Under the pieces are notes generated by a model. The model was given only the letters and a program-made list of their open reading frames with translations. It ran no database searches and was not told where the DNA came from. Made by a program: the position numbers and the translations under genes. This document shows, piece by piece, positions 10,429 to 19,426 of a stretch of 64,000 bases of DNA (position 1 is its first letter; each line of letters opens with the position of its first letter). The stretch comes from Paraburkholderia gardini (GTDB taxonomy: Bacteria; Pseudomonadota; Gammaproteobacteria; Burkholderiales; Burkholderiaceae), in assembly GCF_907164575.1 (NCBI RefSeq), contig NZ_CAJQYY010000006.1, positions 62,001 to 126,000 of the forward strand, given 5' to 3'.

Positions 10429-10784
10429 CGCAATCCTGTTCTTGCAGCGTCCACGCCGGCTTTCGCGCAATACCCGCGGCGAAACGAAAGCCAGTGGTCG
10501 ACTGCCTGTGTCATGGTCGCCGGGCTTGCGGCCATACGGGCTGGCCGGATTCAGCCCTGCTTCAGGCGCGGACCCACTCGCGCGATCTAACCATACGGCG
10601 CCGATTCCGGCATGTAAGGGGACGCGCGGGGCCGCAGGCTGTCGCCATGACGTCTATCTGTGCAATAACGGCGGCGGCGCGCCTTTCTTGAGCGTCCGTT
10701 GAAAAGCGACGAACCGGCGTGCGCGGAAGCGCGCGTCTGCTCACGGCCCATCGTGGACAGCCGCCGTCGCCGCCTTGCAGCGTT
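10429..10784. other. Long rbsB-rbsA gap
   Basis: 356 bases between two genes of one operon, with no credible coding sequence on either strand. GC-rich repeats able to form short stems occur near 10720-10735, but I see no T run and no second copy of the rbsB operator. Such gaps often hold a partial terminator or mRNA-processing site that leaves more mRNA for the binding protein than for the ATPase; here that is only inference. Confidence 0.4.
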
Positions 10785-11741
10785 TTACTTCGTGACGAGG
10801 TCGACTGGCGTTTCAACCACGCCGGACAGCTCCGACTGCTTCTTGTGCTCGCTGAGCGCCTTCAGCGCGGTATCGATACCGAACACGGCCTGCTTTGCCG
10901 CGTACTGGTCGGCGGTGGCAAGCACGCGGCCGTCCTTCAGCATCGGCTTGATCGCGTTGATGTCGTCATAGCCGACCACGTAGACCTTGCCCTGCTTGCC
11001 CGCCGCACGCACCGCCGACACGGCGCCGATCGCCATGTTGTCGTTGCCGGCCAGCAGCGCCTTGATGTTGGGATGCTCGCTCAGCATCGCCGAGGCGACC
11101 GCGTTGCCCTTGTCGATTTCCCAGTCGCCCGACTGTACGGACACGACCTTCGCGCCGACCGTCTGCATCGCGTCCTTGAAGCCCGCCGTGCGTTGCTGCG
11201 CGTTGGTGGTCGTCGACACGCCCTCGATGATCCCGACTTCGTCGCCGGCCTTCAGCTTCTTCGCGAGATAGTCGCCGACCTTCTGCGCGCCCTTGCGGTT
11301 ATCCGGGCCGACGAACGGCACGTTGAGGTTCTTCGACTTCAGCACGTCCTGATCGAGCCGGTTGTCGATGTTCACGACAATGATGCCGGCGTCGACAGCC
11401 TTCTTCACGACTGGCACGAGCGCCTTCGAATCAGCCGGCGCGAGCACGATCGCGTCCACCTTCGATACGATCATCTGCTCGACGATACGGATCTGGTTCG
11501 CGGTATCGGTCTCGTCCTTGATGCCGTTCGTGATCAGGTCGAAGTTGTTCGGATTGTGTTTCTGGTAATCCTTCGCGCCGGTTTCCATGGTGAGGAAGAA
11601 CTCGTTGGCGAGGGACTTCATGACAAGCGCGACCTTCGGCTTGTGGGCAGCCTGCGCATAAGCGCTCGACATCGGCAGAACGGCGGCAGCGGTGAGCACG
11701 ACGGTAGCCGCCAGGACGCGGCGACGAATGCGGTGGTTCAT
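10785..11741 (-). CDS. rbsB: Ribose ABC transporter substrate-binding protein
   Basis: 318 residues, a periplasmic type-I sugar-binding protein. The signal peptide has a basic start (MNHRIRRR), a hydrophobic core and a probable cleavage AYA/QA at residue 28/29. The mature protein has typical family stretches such as VDAIVLAPADSKALVP and GNDNMAIGA. It is the first gene of the operon: promoter and operator lie 50-100 bases upstream. Ribose is the likely ligand because rbsK and rbsR accompany it; other pentoses or allose cannot be excluded by sequence alone. Confidence 0.93.
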   Translation of the reverse strand: MNHRIRRRVLAATVVLTAAAVLPMSSAYAQAAHKPKVALVMKSLANEFFLTMETGAKDYQKHNPNNFDLITNGIKDETDTANQIRIVEQMIVSKVDAIVLAPADSKALVPVVKKAVDAGIIVVNIDNRLDQDVLKSKNLNVPFVGPDNRKGAQKVGDYLAKKLKAGDEVGIIEGVSTTTNAQQRTAGFKDAMQTVGAKVVSVQSGDWEIDKGNAVASAMLSEHPNIKALLAGNDNMAIGAVSAVRAAGKQGKVYVVGYDDINAIKPMLKDGRVLATADQYAAKQAVFGIDTALKALSEHKKQSELSGVVETPVDLVTK

Positions 11742-11788
11742 GCGGATCTCCAGTTGTTGGCTCCGTGCGAGCCGTATTTTTGATTGGG

Positions 11789-11802
11789 CGCAAACGTTTG
11801 CG
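11789..11802. promoter_or_regulatory. LacI-type operator upstream of rbsB
   Basis: CGCAAACGTTTGCG is a perfect 14-base palindrome with the central CG step typical of LacI/PurR/RbsR operators. It lies 48 bases before the rbsB start and 6 bases downstream of the predicted -10, so a bound repressor would block promoter clearance. Confidence 0.85.
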
Positions 11803-11808
11803 GGGCCT

Positions 11809-11838
11809 ATTCTCGACGTAGCCTGCCGGATATGTCAA
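11809..11838 (-). promoter_or_regulatory. Sigma-70 promoter of the rbs operon
   Basis: On the minus strand TTGACA (11833-11838, perfect -35) is followed after 18 bases by GAGAAT (11809-11814, four of six matches to the -10 consensus). The -35 is inside an inverted repeat GCCTGCCG/CGGCAGGC (11821-11828 and 11839-11846) with a 10-base spacer, which could be a second regulator site. Confidence 0.65.
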
Positions 11839-11846
11839 CGGCAGGC

Positions 11847-12140
11847 AGTGCTGCAGCGCACACCTCTTCACGCGGCGCGTGTGCCGTATGCAACCCGTGC
11901 GGCCGGTGTGGTGTGCCACAAGACTACGTTCTGACAAGGTCTTTCGCTCGGTCCGGCGTTGAAGTCATCCCATCCGGTGCACGGTTGCACGCCGACGGGC
12001 CGCTTATGCTGGCCTTTTATTGCGCGCGCTGCAAGCGGGAAGAACGCGGTGCTTCCGTCAGACCCGGGCGTGCCCTGCAGGCCAGGGGCGACTTCGCTAT
12101 GATCGGGGCTACTTCCTTGCCGACCGGGACGGGCTGCATC
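11847..12140. other. Gap between the rbs promoter and lysE-like gene
   Basis: 294 bases between the divergent rbs operon and the LysE-family gene. Open frames continue upstream of the exporter start but have no ribosome site or recognisable product. The exporter promoter should be here; I cannot place it. Confidence 0.4.
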
Positions 12141-12785
12141 ATGTTCGGGATCATCCAGTTTCCGCTGTTCCTTGTTGCCGTCACCGCGCTCAACCTGACG
12201 CCCGGTCCGGACATCGCGTATGTGGCCGGCCAGAGCATCGCGCAGGGCCGGCGCGCCGGCCTTCTCTCGGCGCTGGGCGTCTCGCTCGGTGGCTGCGCGC
12301 ATACGGTCGCGTGCGCGGTGGGCCTGACCGCGCTCATCGCGGCCTCACCCGGCGCGTTCAATGCAATCAAGTGGATCGGCGCGGGTTACCTGATGTGGCT
12401 CGGTCTGCGCATGCTGTGGCCAGGCGCCGGTTCCACCGGTTCCGCCGGCAGCGTCGAGGCGCGGGTCGCGTTGCAACGCTCGCCCCGCACACTGCTCTTT
12501 CGCGGCTTCGTGACAAATGCGTCGAACCCGAAAGTGCTGCTCTTCTATATCGCGTTTTTCCCGCAGTTCGTCGCCACCGGCAGCGCGCACAAGACCGCCG
12601 CCTTTCTCGTGCTGGGCGCGGTATTCGTCACGCTTGGGCTCATCAACGACTGCGTCGTTGCATGGCTTGCCGCGCGGGCCGCGCGTGCGGTGCGCTCGCA
12701 ACCCGTTGTGCGCCGCTGGATCGACCGCGTGATCGGCGCCGGCTTCATCGGGCTCGGCGTCAGGCTCGCCCTGACCCGACGCTGA
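12141..12785 (+). CDS. LysE/RhtB-family amino-acid exporter
   Basis: 214 residues with about six membrane segments. The family signature NLTPGPDIAYV is at residues 18-28, and the middle region shows the usual ASNPKVLLFYIAFFPQF stretch. Members export lysine, homoserine, threonine or leucine; the substrate cannot be read from sequence. The ATG at 12141 gives the typical length; ribosome-site support is weak (GGGACGGG). It converges with corA, with only 57 bases between the stops. Confidence 0.9.
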   Translation: MFGIIQFPLFLVAVTALNLTPGPDIAYVAGQSIAQGRRAGLLSALGVSLGGCAHTVACAVGLTALIAASPGAFNAIKWIGAGYLMWLGLRMLWPGAGSTGSAGSVEARVALQRSPRTLLFRGFVTNASNPKVLLFYIAFFPQFVATGSAHKTAAFLVLGAVFVTLGLINDCVVAWLAARAARAVRSQPVVRRWIDRVIGAGFIGLGVRLALTRR

Positions 12786-12842
12786 CGCCGCGCGGCGGTG
12801 CGGTTGCCGGCCACGCGACCGGTGCAGCGCGACCGCCTGCAT

Positions 12843-13820
12843 TCACAGCCAGTTGGCCTTCTTGAAACGCCAGTACAGGAACCCGTCGAGCAATGCCATC
12901 ACGGCCACGCACGCTGGATAGCCGTATTGCCAGTGCAGTTCGGGAATCTCCTGGAAATTCATCCCGTAGATCCCGGCGATCATCGTCGGCACCGCGAACA
13001 GCGCGGCGAACGAACCGAGGCGCTTGGTGACCTCGTTCTCGGCGAGCGAGATCATGCCGAGATTGACCTGCACGGCGGTGACGATCATCTCGCGACGGCC
13101 TTCGATCGTGCGCACGATCCGGTCGAGATGGTCGTACACATCGCGGAAGTACGCCTGCATGCCCTGGCAGATCGCCGGGATACGCCCGCCCGTCAACTGG
13201 CCGATGCCTTCGAGAAGCGGCGCGATGTGATGCTCGAGCAGCACGAGGCGGCGCTTTAACGCGTACAGATCCTCGATGATCGCGCGCGACGCGGCGAGGC
13301 TGTGCTTGCCGAAGATGCGGTCCTCGATCTCCTCGATTTCGGCGCCGAGTTTTTCGAGAACCGGAAAGTAGCGATCGACGATGTTGTCGGCAAGCGCGTA
13401 CAGTACGAACGCCGAGCCTTCCTTGAGCAGCTTCGGCTCGCGTTCGCAGCGCGCGCGCACTTCCTGGAAACCGTGCTGCGTCCGGTTACGCACCGAGAGC
13501 ACATAGTTCGGACCGACGAATACGTCCATTTCGCCGATCAGCAGCTCACCCTCGTCGTCCATTTCGATGGTGTGCATCACCGCGAACAGCGAATCGCCGT
13601 ATTCCTCGATTTTCGGGCGCTGATGGCCGTTGCGGACGTCTTCGACCGCCAGTTCGTGCAGGCCGAACTCGTGCTTCATCACGTCGAGTTCGCCGGGGCC
13701 CGGATCCTTCAACGCGACCCAGACGAAGCATTCGGGTTTGGCCACATAAGTGCTGATGTCGTCGATCTCGATGTCGGCCAGTTTCCGGCCTTCCTGGTAT
13801 GCAGCGCAGTTGATCAGCAT
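12843..13820 (-). CDS. corA: CorA-family magnesium/cobalt transporter
   Basis: 325 residues from the ATG at 13820 (MLINCAAY); an upstream in-frame ATG adds 15 unlikely residues. A long cytoplasmic N-terminal domain rich in charged helices is followed by two C-terminal membrane segments, with the hallmark YGMNF pore motif at residues 285-289 and a basic C terminus FKKANWL. It forms a homopentameric Mg2+ (Co2+/Ni2+) channel. CorA-like ZntB exporters share the GMN motif, so Mg2+ import is likely rather than proven. Confidence 0.93.
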   Translation of the reverse strand: MLINCAAYQEGRKLADIEIDDISTYVAKPECFVWVALKDPGPGELDVMKHEFGLHELAVEDVRNGHQRPKIEEYGDSLFAVMHTIEMDDEGELLIGEMDVFVGPNYVLSVRNRTQHGFQEVRARCEREPKLLKEGSAFVLYALADNIVDRYFPVLEKLGAEIEEIEDRIFGKHSLAASRAIIEDLYALKRRLVLLEHHIAPLLEGIGQLTGGRIPAICQGMQAYFRDVYDHLDRIVRTIEGRREMIVTAVQVNLGMISLAENEVTKRLGSFAALFAVPTMIAGIYGMNFQEIPELHWQYGYPACVAVMALLDGFLYWRFKKANWL

Positions 13821-13973
13821 CGTCTCATTACCTTGATAACAGCGGCGGCCAGGCCGCGGTCGCAAATGCGCGCGGCGTGTCCGGATACAGTGAAAGAAGC
13901 GGCCATCATGTTACGGACTCTTTGTGCAGAACGTGCGTCGAAACTGCATCGCGCCGACAGGTGGCTGGCCTCA

Positions 13974-14417
13974 TCACTTCGGCACACGCCGTAACTGGAT
14001 GCGATGTTCCGGGTTGAACGTGACACTCGCGTGGTTCGTGTAGCGGTCGGTGACCATGAACTGCATCTCGATGACAGGATCGAATTGCGTCGACACGGCA
14101 ATCCGGTGCATGCCCGGGCTGAGATAGAAGATCACGCGCTCGCCGTTCATCAGGTCGGTGACCTGCTCGCCGTCGACATAAACGAGCGCGTCGCGAAAGC
14201 GGATCACGACGTCGCCCGAGCGCTCGCGGCGGACGTCGACCGCGATCTTGCCGGTTTCGGGCTGCGTGTAGCCTGGCTTGACGATGCGCGCGGCGGGCAC
14301 GTCCTTGTAGGGAACGGGCCTGGCGGGCTCCGAGGCGCAGCCTGCCAGCGCGGCGAGGCATGCCACAAGCGTGGCGCTCACGGCGAATTTCCATGCAACC
14401 GGCAAACGCAACGGCAT
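13974..14417 (-). CDS. Putative lipoprotein of unknown function
   Basis: 147 residues from the ATG at 14417, preceded by GGGGAG. A lipoprotein signal peptide ends in the lipobox LAGC (Cys27). The mature part is a compact beta-rich domain with stretches such as VVIRFRDALVYVDGEQV and GMHRIAVSTQFDPVIEMQF, which resembles small PEGA-like surface domains; I do not recognise a named family. It lies behind corA on the same strand, 153 bases upstream, and may be transcribed separately. Confidence 0.75.
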   Translation of the reverse strand: MPLRLPVAWKFAVSATLVACLAALAGCASEPARPVPYKDVPAARIVKPGYTQPETGKIAVDVRRERSGDVVIRFRDALVYVDGEQVTDLMNGERVIFYLSPGMHRIAVSTQFDPVIEMQFMVTDRYTNHASVTFNPEHRIQLRRVPK

Positions 14418-14673
14418 GTCGGTCTCCCCTTGTTTTCGTTTCGCGGTCAGATAATTGCAAGCAGCCATGGGTGCGGCGCCTGTCCTGCGCCGTTCGATCG
14501 ACATCCATGATACCTGCGGGGCATGCGCTTCTGGCAACACCTGGCCCGGCAACCTCGTCGCGGGAACACCGGCGTTCGGCCCTCTTGCGCGGCCCCCGCT
14601 TTCTGGTCATGATCGCTTCATGCCCTCCGGACGCGTCGCGCGTCAGGCAGCCCTACACCGGCAGGAGATTGCG

Positions 14674-14820
14674 ATGTGGTATTTCACCTGGATTCTCGGC
14701 ATCGGCGTTGCGTTGGGGTTTGGGATCATCAACGTGATGTGGCTGGAGGCGAACGGCACGTTCGCCCGCGGCAGCGGCAGTGACAGTGCCGACGCGTCCA
14801 GCACGGACACGCGTTTGTGA
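14674..14820 (+). CDS. cydX: CydX/YbgT-like cytochrome bd small subunit
   Basis: 48 residues, too short for many gene finders. The N terminus MWYFTWILGIGVALGFGIIN matches CydX (E. coli begins MWYFAWILG), a single-membrane-helix subunit that stabilises cytochrome bd oxidase. AGGAGA sits six bases before the ATG. The C-terminal tail is Ser/Asp-rich and hydrophilic. Unusually, neither cydA nor cydB is next to it; upstream is a lipoprotein on the other strand. Its stop overlaps the next gene (GTGA), so it is coupled to a P-loop kinase. Confidence 0.8.
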   Translation: MWYFTWILGIGVALGFGIINVMWLEANGTFARGSGSDSADASSTDTRL

Positions 14821-15443
14821 CGCATCTGGTATTTTTCTGCGGCCATGCGGGCACAGGCAAGACGACCCTCGCGAAACGCCTGATCCGGCCGCTGACGCAC
14901 GCCACGGGCACGGCCTTCTGCCTGCTCGACAAGGACACGCTTTACGGTGCGTATAGCGCCGCGGCGATCGGCGCGCTGACCGGAGACCCGAACGATCGCG
15001 ACAGTCCGCTCTTCCTGCAGCATCTGCGAGACCCCGAGTACCGGGGGCTCATCGACACCGCGCGCGAAAATCTGGAACAGGGCATCAGCGCGCTCGTGAT
15101 CGGGCCGCTGTCACGCGAGATTCGCGCCCGGCTTCTGTTCGACCGCGCATGGCTCGGCGTGACGGACGACGTCGAGATTCATGTCGTATGGGTTTATACA
15201 TCGGAAGAGACGGCGCACCAGCGCATCCTCACGCGGAACAATCCAGACGATGCGTACAAGCTCGCGCACTGGGACGAATACCGGCAACGCCGGTTCGTCC
15301 CGAATGCCGAACTGGCCCGGGAACTGCTGATGTTCGACAACACGGCGCCGCAGCCCGCCGACTACGACGCGCTGCTCGCGCGCATCGCCGGCGCGCCTTC
15401 GCCAGATGAACCGGATGTCGTCCTGCCGCCCGTGCCGGCCTGA
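14817..15443 (+). CDS. P-loop kinase/ATPase coupled to cydX
   Basis: 208 residues starting at a GTG that shares four bases with the cydX stop. Walker A GHAGTGKTT is at residues 9-17, followed by LLDKDTLYG, which resembles the nucleoside/gluconate-kinase-like AAA_33 P-loop fold. A lid-like region with Arg residues (EETAHQRILTRNNPDDAYK) is in the second half. The phosphate acceptor is unknown. No membrane segment or signal peptide. The overlap indicates co-translation with the small membrane protein. Confidence 0.8.
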   Translation: MTHLVFFCGHAGTGKTTLAKRLIRPLTHATGTAFCLLDKDTLYGAYSAAAIGALTGDPNDRDSPLFLQHLRDPEYRGLIDTARENLEQGISALVIGPLSREIRARLLFDRAWLGVTDDVEIHVVWVYTSEETAHQRILTRNNPDDAYKLAHWDEYRQRRFVPNAELARELLMFDNTAPQPADYDALLARIAGAPSPDEPDVVLPPVPA

Positions 15444-15486
15444 GCTGCGTCAGCGGCCGGCACACAACATCGCCTGAGCCGTCTGT

Positions 15487-16587
15487 CTAGACGGTCGCCG
15501 TCGATTCGTGCAACGCCTGGCCTTCGTAGAGTTGCCCGAAGCGGTTGCCGAGAAACGCCCGCAGCGACACCTGTTCCTGACGCACAAAGCCCTTTTGCGG
15601 CAGCTTCTTTTCGCGGAACAGGTCGAGCACCGCGCACATCGCACCGGCCGTCGTGATCTGGATCGCGCTCATCGGCACGCCGCACACCGTCTTCGCGAAG
15701 ATCTTGCGCGTGAAGACTTCCTGCACCAGCTGGCCGTCGCGCGTGCCCGTCACGGTGATGAAGATCAGCACGACGTCCTGCGCTGTCGCCGGCACCGAAC
15801 GGCGCATGATCGACTTCAGCGTGTCGCGGTCGGTCGCAAGACGCAGGTCTTCGAGCAGGAACTGCATCAGGTCGCGATGCCCCGGATAACGCACCGACTT
15901 GTAGTCGAGCGTTTCGACACGGCCCGCCAGCGTTTCGCACAGCGTGCCGAGGCCGCCGGACGTGTTGAACGCTTCGTATTCGGTGCCGTCGAGCGAGAAA
16001 TGCTCGAGTCCTTCGAGCGGCTGAACCCATTGCGTGCGACTGTCGCGGATCGCTTCGCACGGCTGGCAATACTCGTTGATCAGGCCGTCGACACTCCACG
16101 TCAGGTTGTACTTCAGCGCGTTGGTCGGAAATTCGGGCAACGCGCCGACGCGCATCTTGACGTCGCGGATTTCCGTGAAGCGGTTTGCCAGCTCGTGCGC
16201 GGCGATGCCGATAAAGCCCGGCGCGAGGCCGCATTGCGGCATGAACGCGTGGTCGGCATCGTCGGCGATCGCGCGGATCGCGTGCGTTGCGCGCACGTCT
16301 TCGGTCAGGTCGAAATAGTGGACGCCCGCGCCCTTCGCCGCGGCCGCGACGTTCACGGCGAGATAGTACGGCAGCGCATTGACGAGCGCATCGAAGCCCT
16401 GCACGGCCGCGCGCAGTGCGGCGGCGTCGCCGGAATCGACGCGATGGGTCGGGATGCCCTGCGCGGCGAGCTTGTCGAGCGCTTGCTGATCGCAGTCGAA
16501 CGCGGCGACTTCGTAGTCGCCGGTTTCGCGCAGCATATGGGCGATGGTGTGACCGATGAGGCCTGCGCCAACGATGGCAACTTTCAT
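15487..16587 (-). CDS. Saccharopine dehydrogenase-like oxidoreductase
   Basis: 366 residues. An N-terminal Rossmann fold carries GAGLIG at residues 7-12; the C-terminal domain fits the saccharopine dehydrogenase / lysine 6-dehydrogenase group (Sacchrp_dh_NADP type). It probably acts on an amino acid or imino acid with NAD(P). The likely regulator, an Lrp/AsnC protein, is encoded 202 bases upstream on the same strand, which supports an amino-acid role. Substrate not determinable here; lysine or ornithine related chemistry is the leading guess. Confidence 0.85.
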   Translation of the reverse strand: MKVAIVGAGLIGHTIAHMLRETGDYEVAAFDCDQQALDKLAAQGIPTHRVDSGDAAALRAAVQGFDALVNALPYYLAVNVAAAAKGAGVHYFDLTEDVRATHAIRAIADDADHAFMPQCGLAPGFIGIAAHELANRFTEIRDVKMRVGALPEFPTNALKYNLTWSVDGLINEYCQPCEAIRDSRTQWVQPLEGLEHFSLDGTEYEAFNTSGGLGTLCETLAGRVETLDYKSVRYPGHRDLMQFLLEDLRLATDRDTLKSIMRRSVPATAQDVVLIFITVTGTRDGQLVQEVFTRKIFAKTVCGVPMSAIQITTAGAMCAVLDLFREKKLPQKGFVRQEQVSLRAFLGNRFGQLYEGQALHESTATV

Positions 16588-16789
16588 GCGCTTCTCCTTG
16601 TTCTGTGTGTGAGCCGTGCTTGCGCCGAACCCTTGTTACACAGTTTATGGAGACGTACGTACGAATGACAGACGCAAAATGCTGCGTTATGACCGCTGTT
16701 TTCGTCTAAATGACGAAAAAATAATCCAGTTCGACGAAAACGCGTTAAGACGGCGTAAAGGTCATGCACGCGACCATGCCCTCAAAGGG

Positions 16790-17254
16790 CTAACCGCCCT
16801 CCATGCCCCGGTCGATCTTGCGCGCGAGGATGATCGACGTCGTCGTGCGCTCGACGCCTTCGAGGCCGCCGATCTGGTCGAGCAGATCGTTGAGCCGGTC
16901 CGGCGAACCGGCGCGCAGCCACGCGACGTAATCGAACTCGCCGCTCACCGCGCACAGCAGCTGCACTTCGGGCATGCGTCCGAGCCGCTTCTGCACATCC
17001 TGCCCGTGCTTCGGCGCGATGATGATGCCGACGTACGCATAGATGCTCGCGTCGAGCACATCCTGGCCGAGCCGCACGCTATAGCCCGCGATCACGTTGC
17101 TCTTTTCGAGCCGCGCGATCCGCGCGATCACGGTCGTGCGCGCGACGCCGAGCTGGCGCGCGAGATTCGCCACGCTTTCGCGGGCGTTCTCCTGCAAAAG
17201 GGCGACGAGGTTTCGGTCAAGGTCGTCGAGCTGGTCGAGGCGCGGTGGTCTCAT
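16790..17254 (-). CDS. Lrp/AsnC-family transcriptional regulator
   Basis: 154 residues from the ATG at 17254; the open frame runs far upstream, but this start gives the family length and begins just before the winged helix. The DNA-binding domain covers about residues 8-60 (LDRNLVALLQENARESVANLARQLGV), the RAM ligand-binding domain follows, with the family stretch CAVSGEFDYVAWLRA. It probably controls the adjacent saccharopine-dehydrogenase-like gene in response to an amino acid. Confidence 0.9.
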   Translation of the reverse strand: MRPPRLDQLDDLDRNLVALLQENARESVANLARQLGVARTTVIARIARLEKSNVIAGYSVRLGQDVLDASIYAYVGIIIAPKHGQDVQKRLGRMPEVQLLCAVSGEFDYVAWLRAGSPDRLNDLLDQIGGLEGVERTTTSIILARKIDRGMEGG

Positions 17255-17512
17255 CGATGGCGGTCTGTCACGTTGAAGGAGTGCGTCGGTGCCGGGCAGG
17301 CACCACGGTATGCACGGATTATCGCCTGCTGTCGGGCGAAAGCTGTACCGGCATGCGCTTTCCGCTGTCGATTTCACTCGCCCCCCGCGGTGGAACGCAA
17401 TTGGGACCGTCTTCACGGCCCGGTCATCGAACCCGTCGTGCGAATCTCCAGCAACGGGCTCCCCCTCGTCCACTCTCGTTGAGCAGGGCGTCAGGGATCA
17501 CCAGCTCCAGCG

Positions 17513-17519
17513 CCCCCCC
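17513..17519 (-). repeat. G7 tract at autotransporter C terminus
   Basis: Seven G on the coding strand. As read, the frame runs on for 29 more residues after GG; with six G it becomes GGRWSW and stop. An aromatic last residue is the family rule for recognition by the BAM complex. Confidence 0.75.
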
Positions 17520-18234
17520 GACGTCGCCTTCGACGATGCTTCGGTGCGCACCGCTCACATTGCCTGTATAACCCGCGGTGGCAAATACGCTGCCGCGTGC
17601 GCTGACGTGCCCGGCAACGCCGAGTCCAAGCTGGACCGTCGTCGCGGCCACGCTGGCTGGAATGACCGTCGTCCCGGCGAACGTGGCGCTATCGGTTCCC
17701 CCGAAGTATCGCCAGAGGTTGGCGCGTGCGTACGGTTGCCACACCGTGTCCGCTGCTTCGAAGCGCCCCTGCAGCCGCACGCCGAGTCGACCCGCGAGAC
17801 CACTCGCGGCGTGAAACGACACGCTCGATATGCCGTCGTCCAGATCGTTTATCGATGCGTGCTCCCAGATCAGTTGCATTTGCGGCTCGATGCTGAGACT
17901 CGCGGACAGCGCAATCGGCAAGCCCGCTTCCAGCGACGCGGTCACCGAATCACCATGCGTGGTCGCGCCGATATCCTGCTTCGACGACGGTTCGAAAGTC
18001 AGCGAACTGCCCATCAGTACCGCATCGGTATACCAGCCGCCCGGCCCCACATGCGTCCAGTACCCGCCGAGGCTGTAAGCGTTGATTGACAGCTGGCCGA
18101 CCGCCAGATCGGGAAACCCGAGCGCGAATCCGCTCACGTCGCCCTGCGCTCGAGCGAACCCGAGAAAGAAGCCATAGTGGTTGCGATGGCCGCTTGCGGA
18201 CGCATCGGCGTACACGTAGTGGCCCACCTGCACG

Positions 18235-18239
18235 CCCCC
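18235..18239 (-). repeat. G5 tract, frameshift inside barrel start
   Basis: Coding-strand TTGGGGGCGTG. With five G the frame goes to GACRWATT and leaves the barrel; with six it reads GGVQVGHYVYAD, which continues directly into the intact barrel frame. Confidence 0.8.
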
Positions 18240-19421
18240 AACGTGCCGCTGAACTCCGGATCGACGGCGCCGTCGTTACGCTGGGTCGCGTGTTCGCCCC
18301 ACACGCGCGCCCATGCCGCCGGCAGAGCGCCGGTCTCGCCCAGCAACGACTGCTCGCCCTGGCGGTCGTGAAATGTGCCTGTTTGCGCGATGCTCAATTC
18401 ACGTGCGAGGACCGGAACTTCCGCATAGACCGGCACTTCCATCCGGTAAAGCGGCGTCGGCGCCGCGCCCGCCGGCGGTGGGGGCGGTAGCGACGGCGTG
18501 CCGGCCGCGGCGACAGGCGTGCCCGTTGGCGCGGACGTCGACGTCGGGGTCGGCGCGGCCGCAATGCTTGAACGCAGATACCAGTTGTCGACCGTTCCGG
18601 CGCTCACGCCGCCCTTGAACAGGTAGTACGTGTAGGCGCCCGCCACCAGCGGCCTGGGCAGCGTGAACGCACTCGCGGTCGTCGTCGCGCCGTTCGTCGC
18701 CTGTACGACCATGATGCCGTCCGTCACCGTGGCGCCGCCCGTCCCGCCGACGTTCGTGACGTCAATCGAAGTATTGCCCGAGCCGGTACCTTGCATGATC
18801 ACCAGCCTGTCACTGGGCGAACTGTCCGCACCGAGAACGCTTTGCAGCAACAGCCGGCCGTTGAGCCCAACGTAGTTGCCGTTGACCACGAGCGCATCGC
18901 TCGTGCCCGTACCACCGCTGGTCAGATCGATCGTGCCCGCATTGCTGACGGCCACAAGCTGGCCGGCGACCGCGGGCATGATCGAAGGATCCCCCAGGCC
19001 ACCTTCGAACAGGGTGCTGGTCGAATCGATATTGAGCGCCCCGGTCAGCGTGCCGCTGTCGCCAAGTGTCATGCCCGCGCTGTCGAGCGTGAGCTGGCTG
19101 CCGTTCGTGACGTTGACGGTCTCCCAGTTCAGGAAACGGCTCAGGCCGCTGGCCTGTGTGCGGTTGAACGTCAGGACGTCCGTACCGGGCCCGCGGTCGA
19201 ACCACGGCACGCCGGCGAGCGTGGTATTGGTGAGCCCGGAGAGCGTCGCGGCGTCGTTGCCCGCAGCCAGCCGGATGGAGCCGGTGATCATGCCGCCACT
19301 CCAGTTGATCGTGTCGTTCCCGCTATTGGTGAGAATGGCCTCGCCATTGCCTCCCGAAATGTTGCCGGTGTTGTTGATCACGATATCCGATGCATCGTTC
19401 GAAACAATGGCCTGCGCGACG

Positions 19422-19426
19422 CCCCC
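19422..19426 (-). repeat. G5 tract, frameshift inside passenger
   Basis: Coding-strand CAGGGGGCGTC. With five G the frame ends 18 codons later; with six it reads GGVAQAIVSNDASDIVINNTG and joins the second frame with passenger-type composition. Confidence 0.8.
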
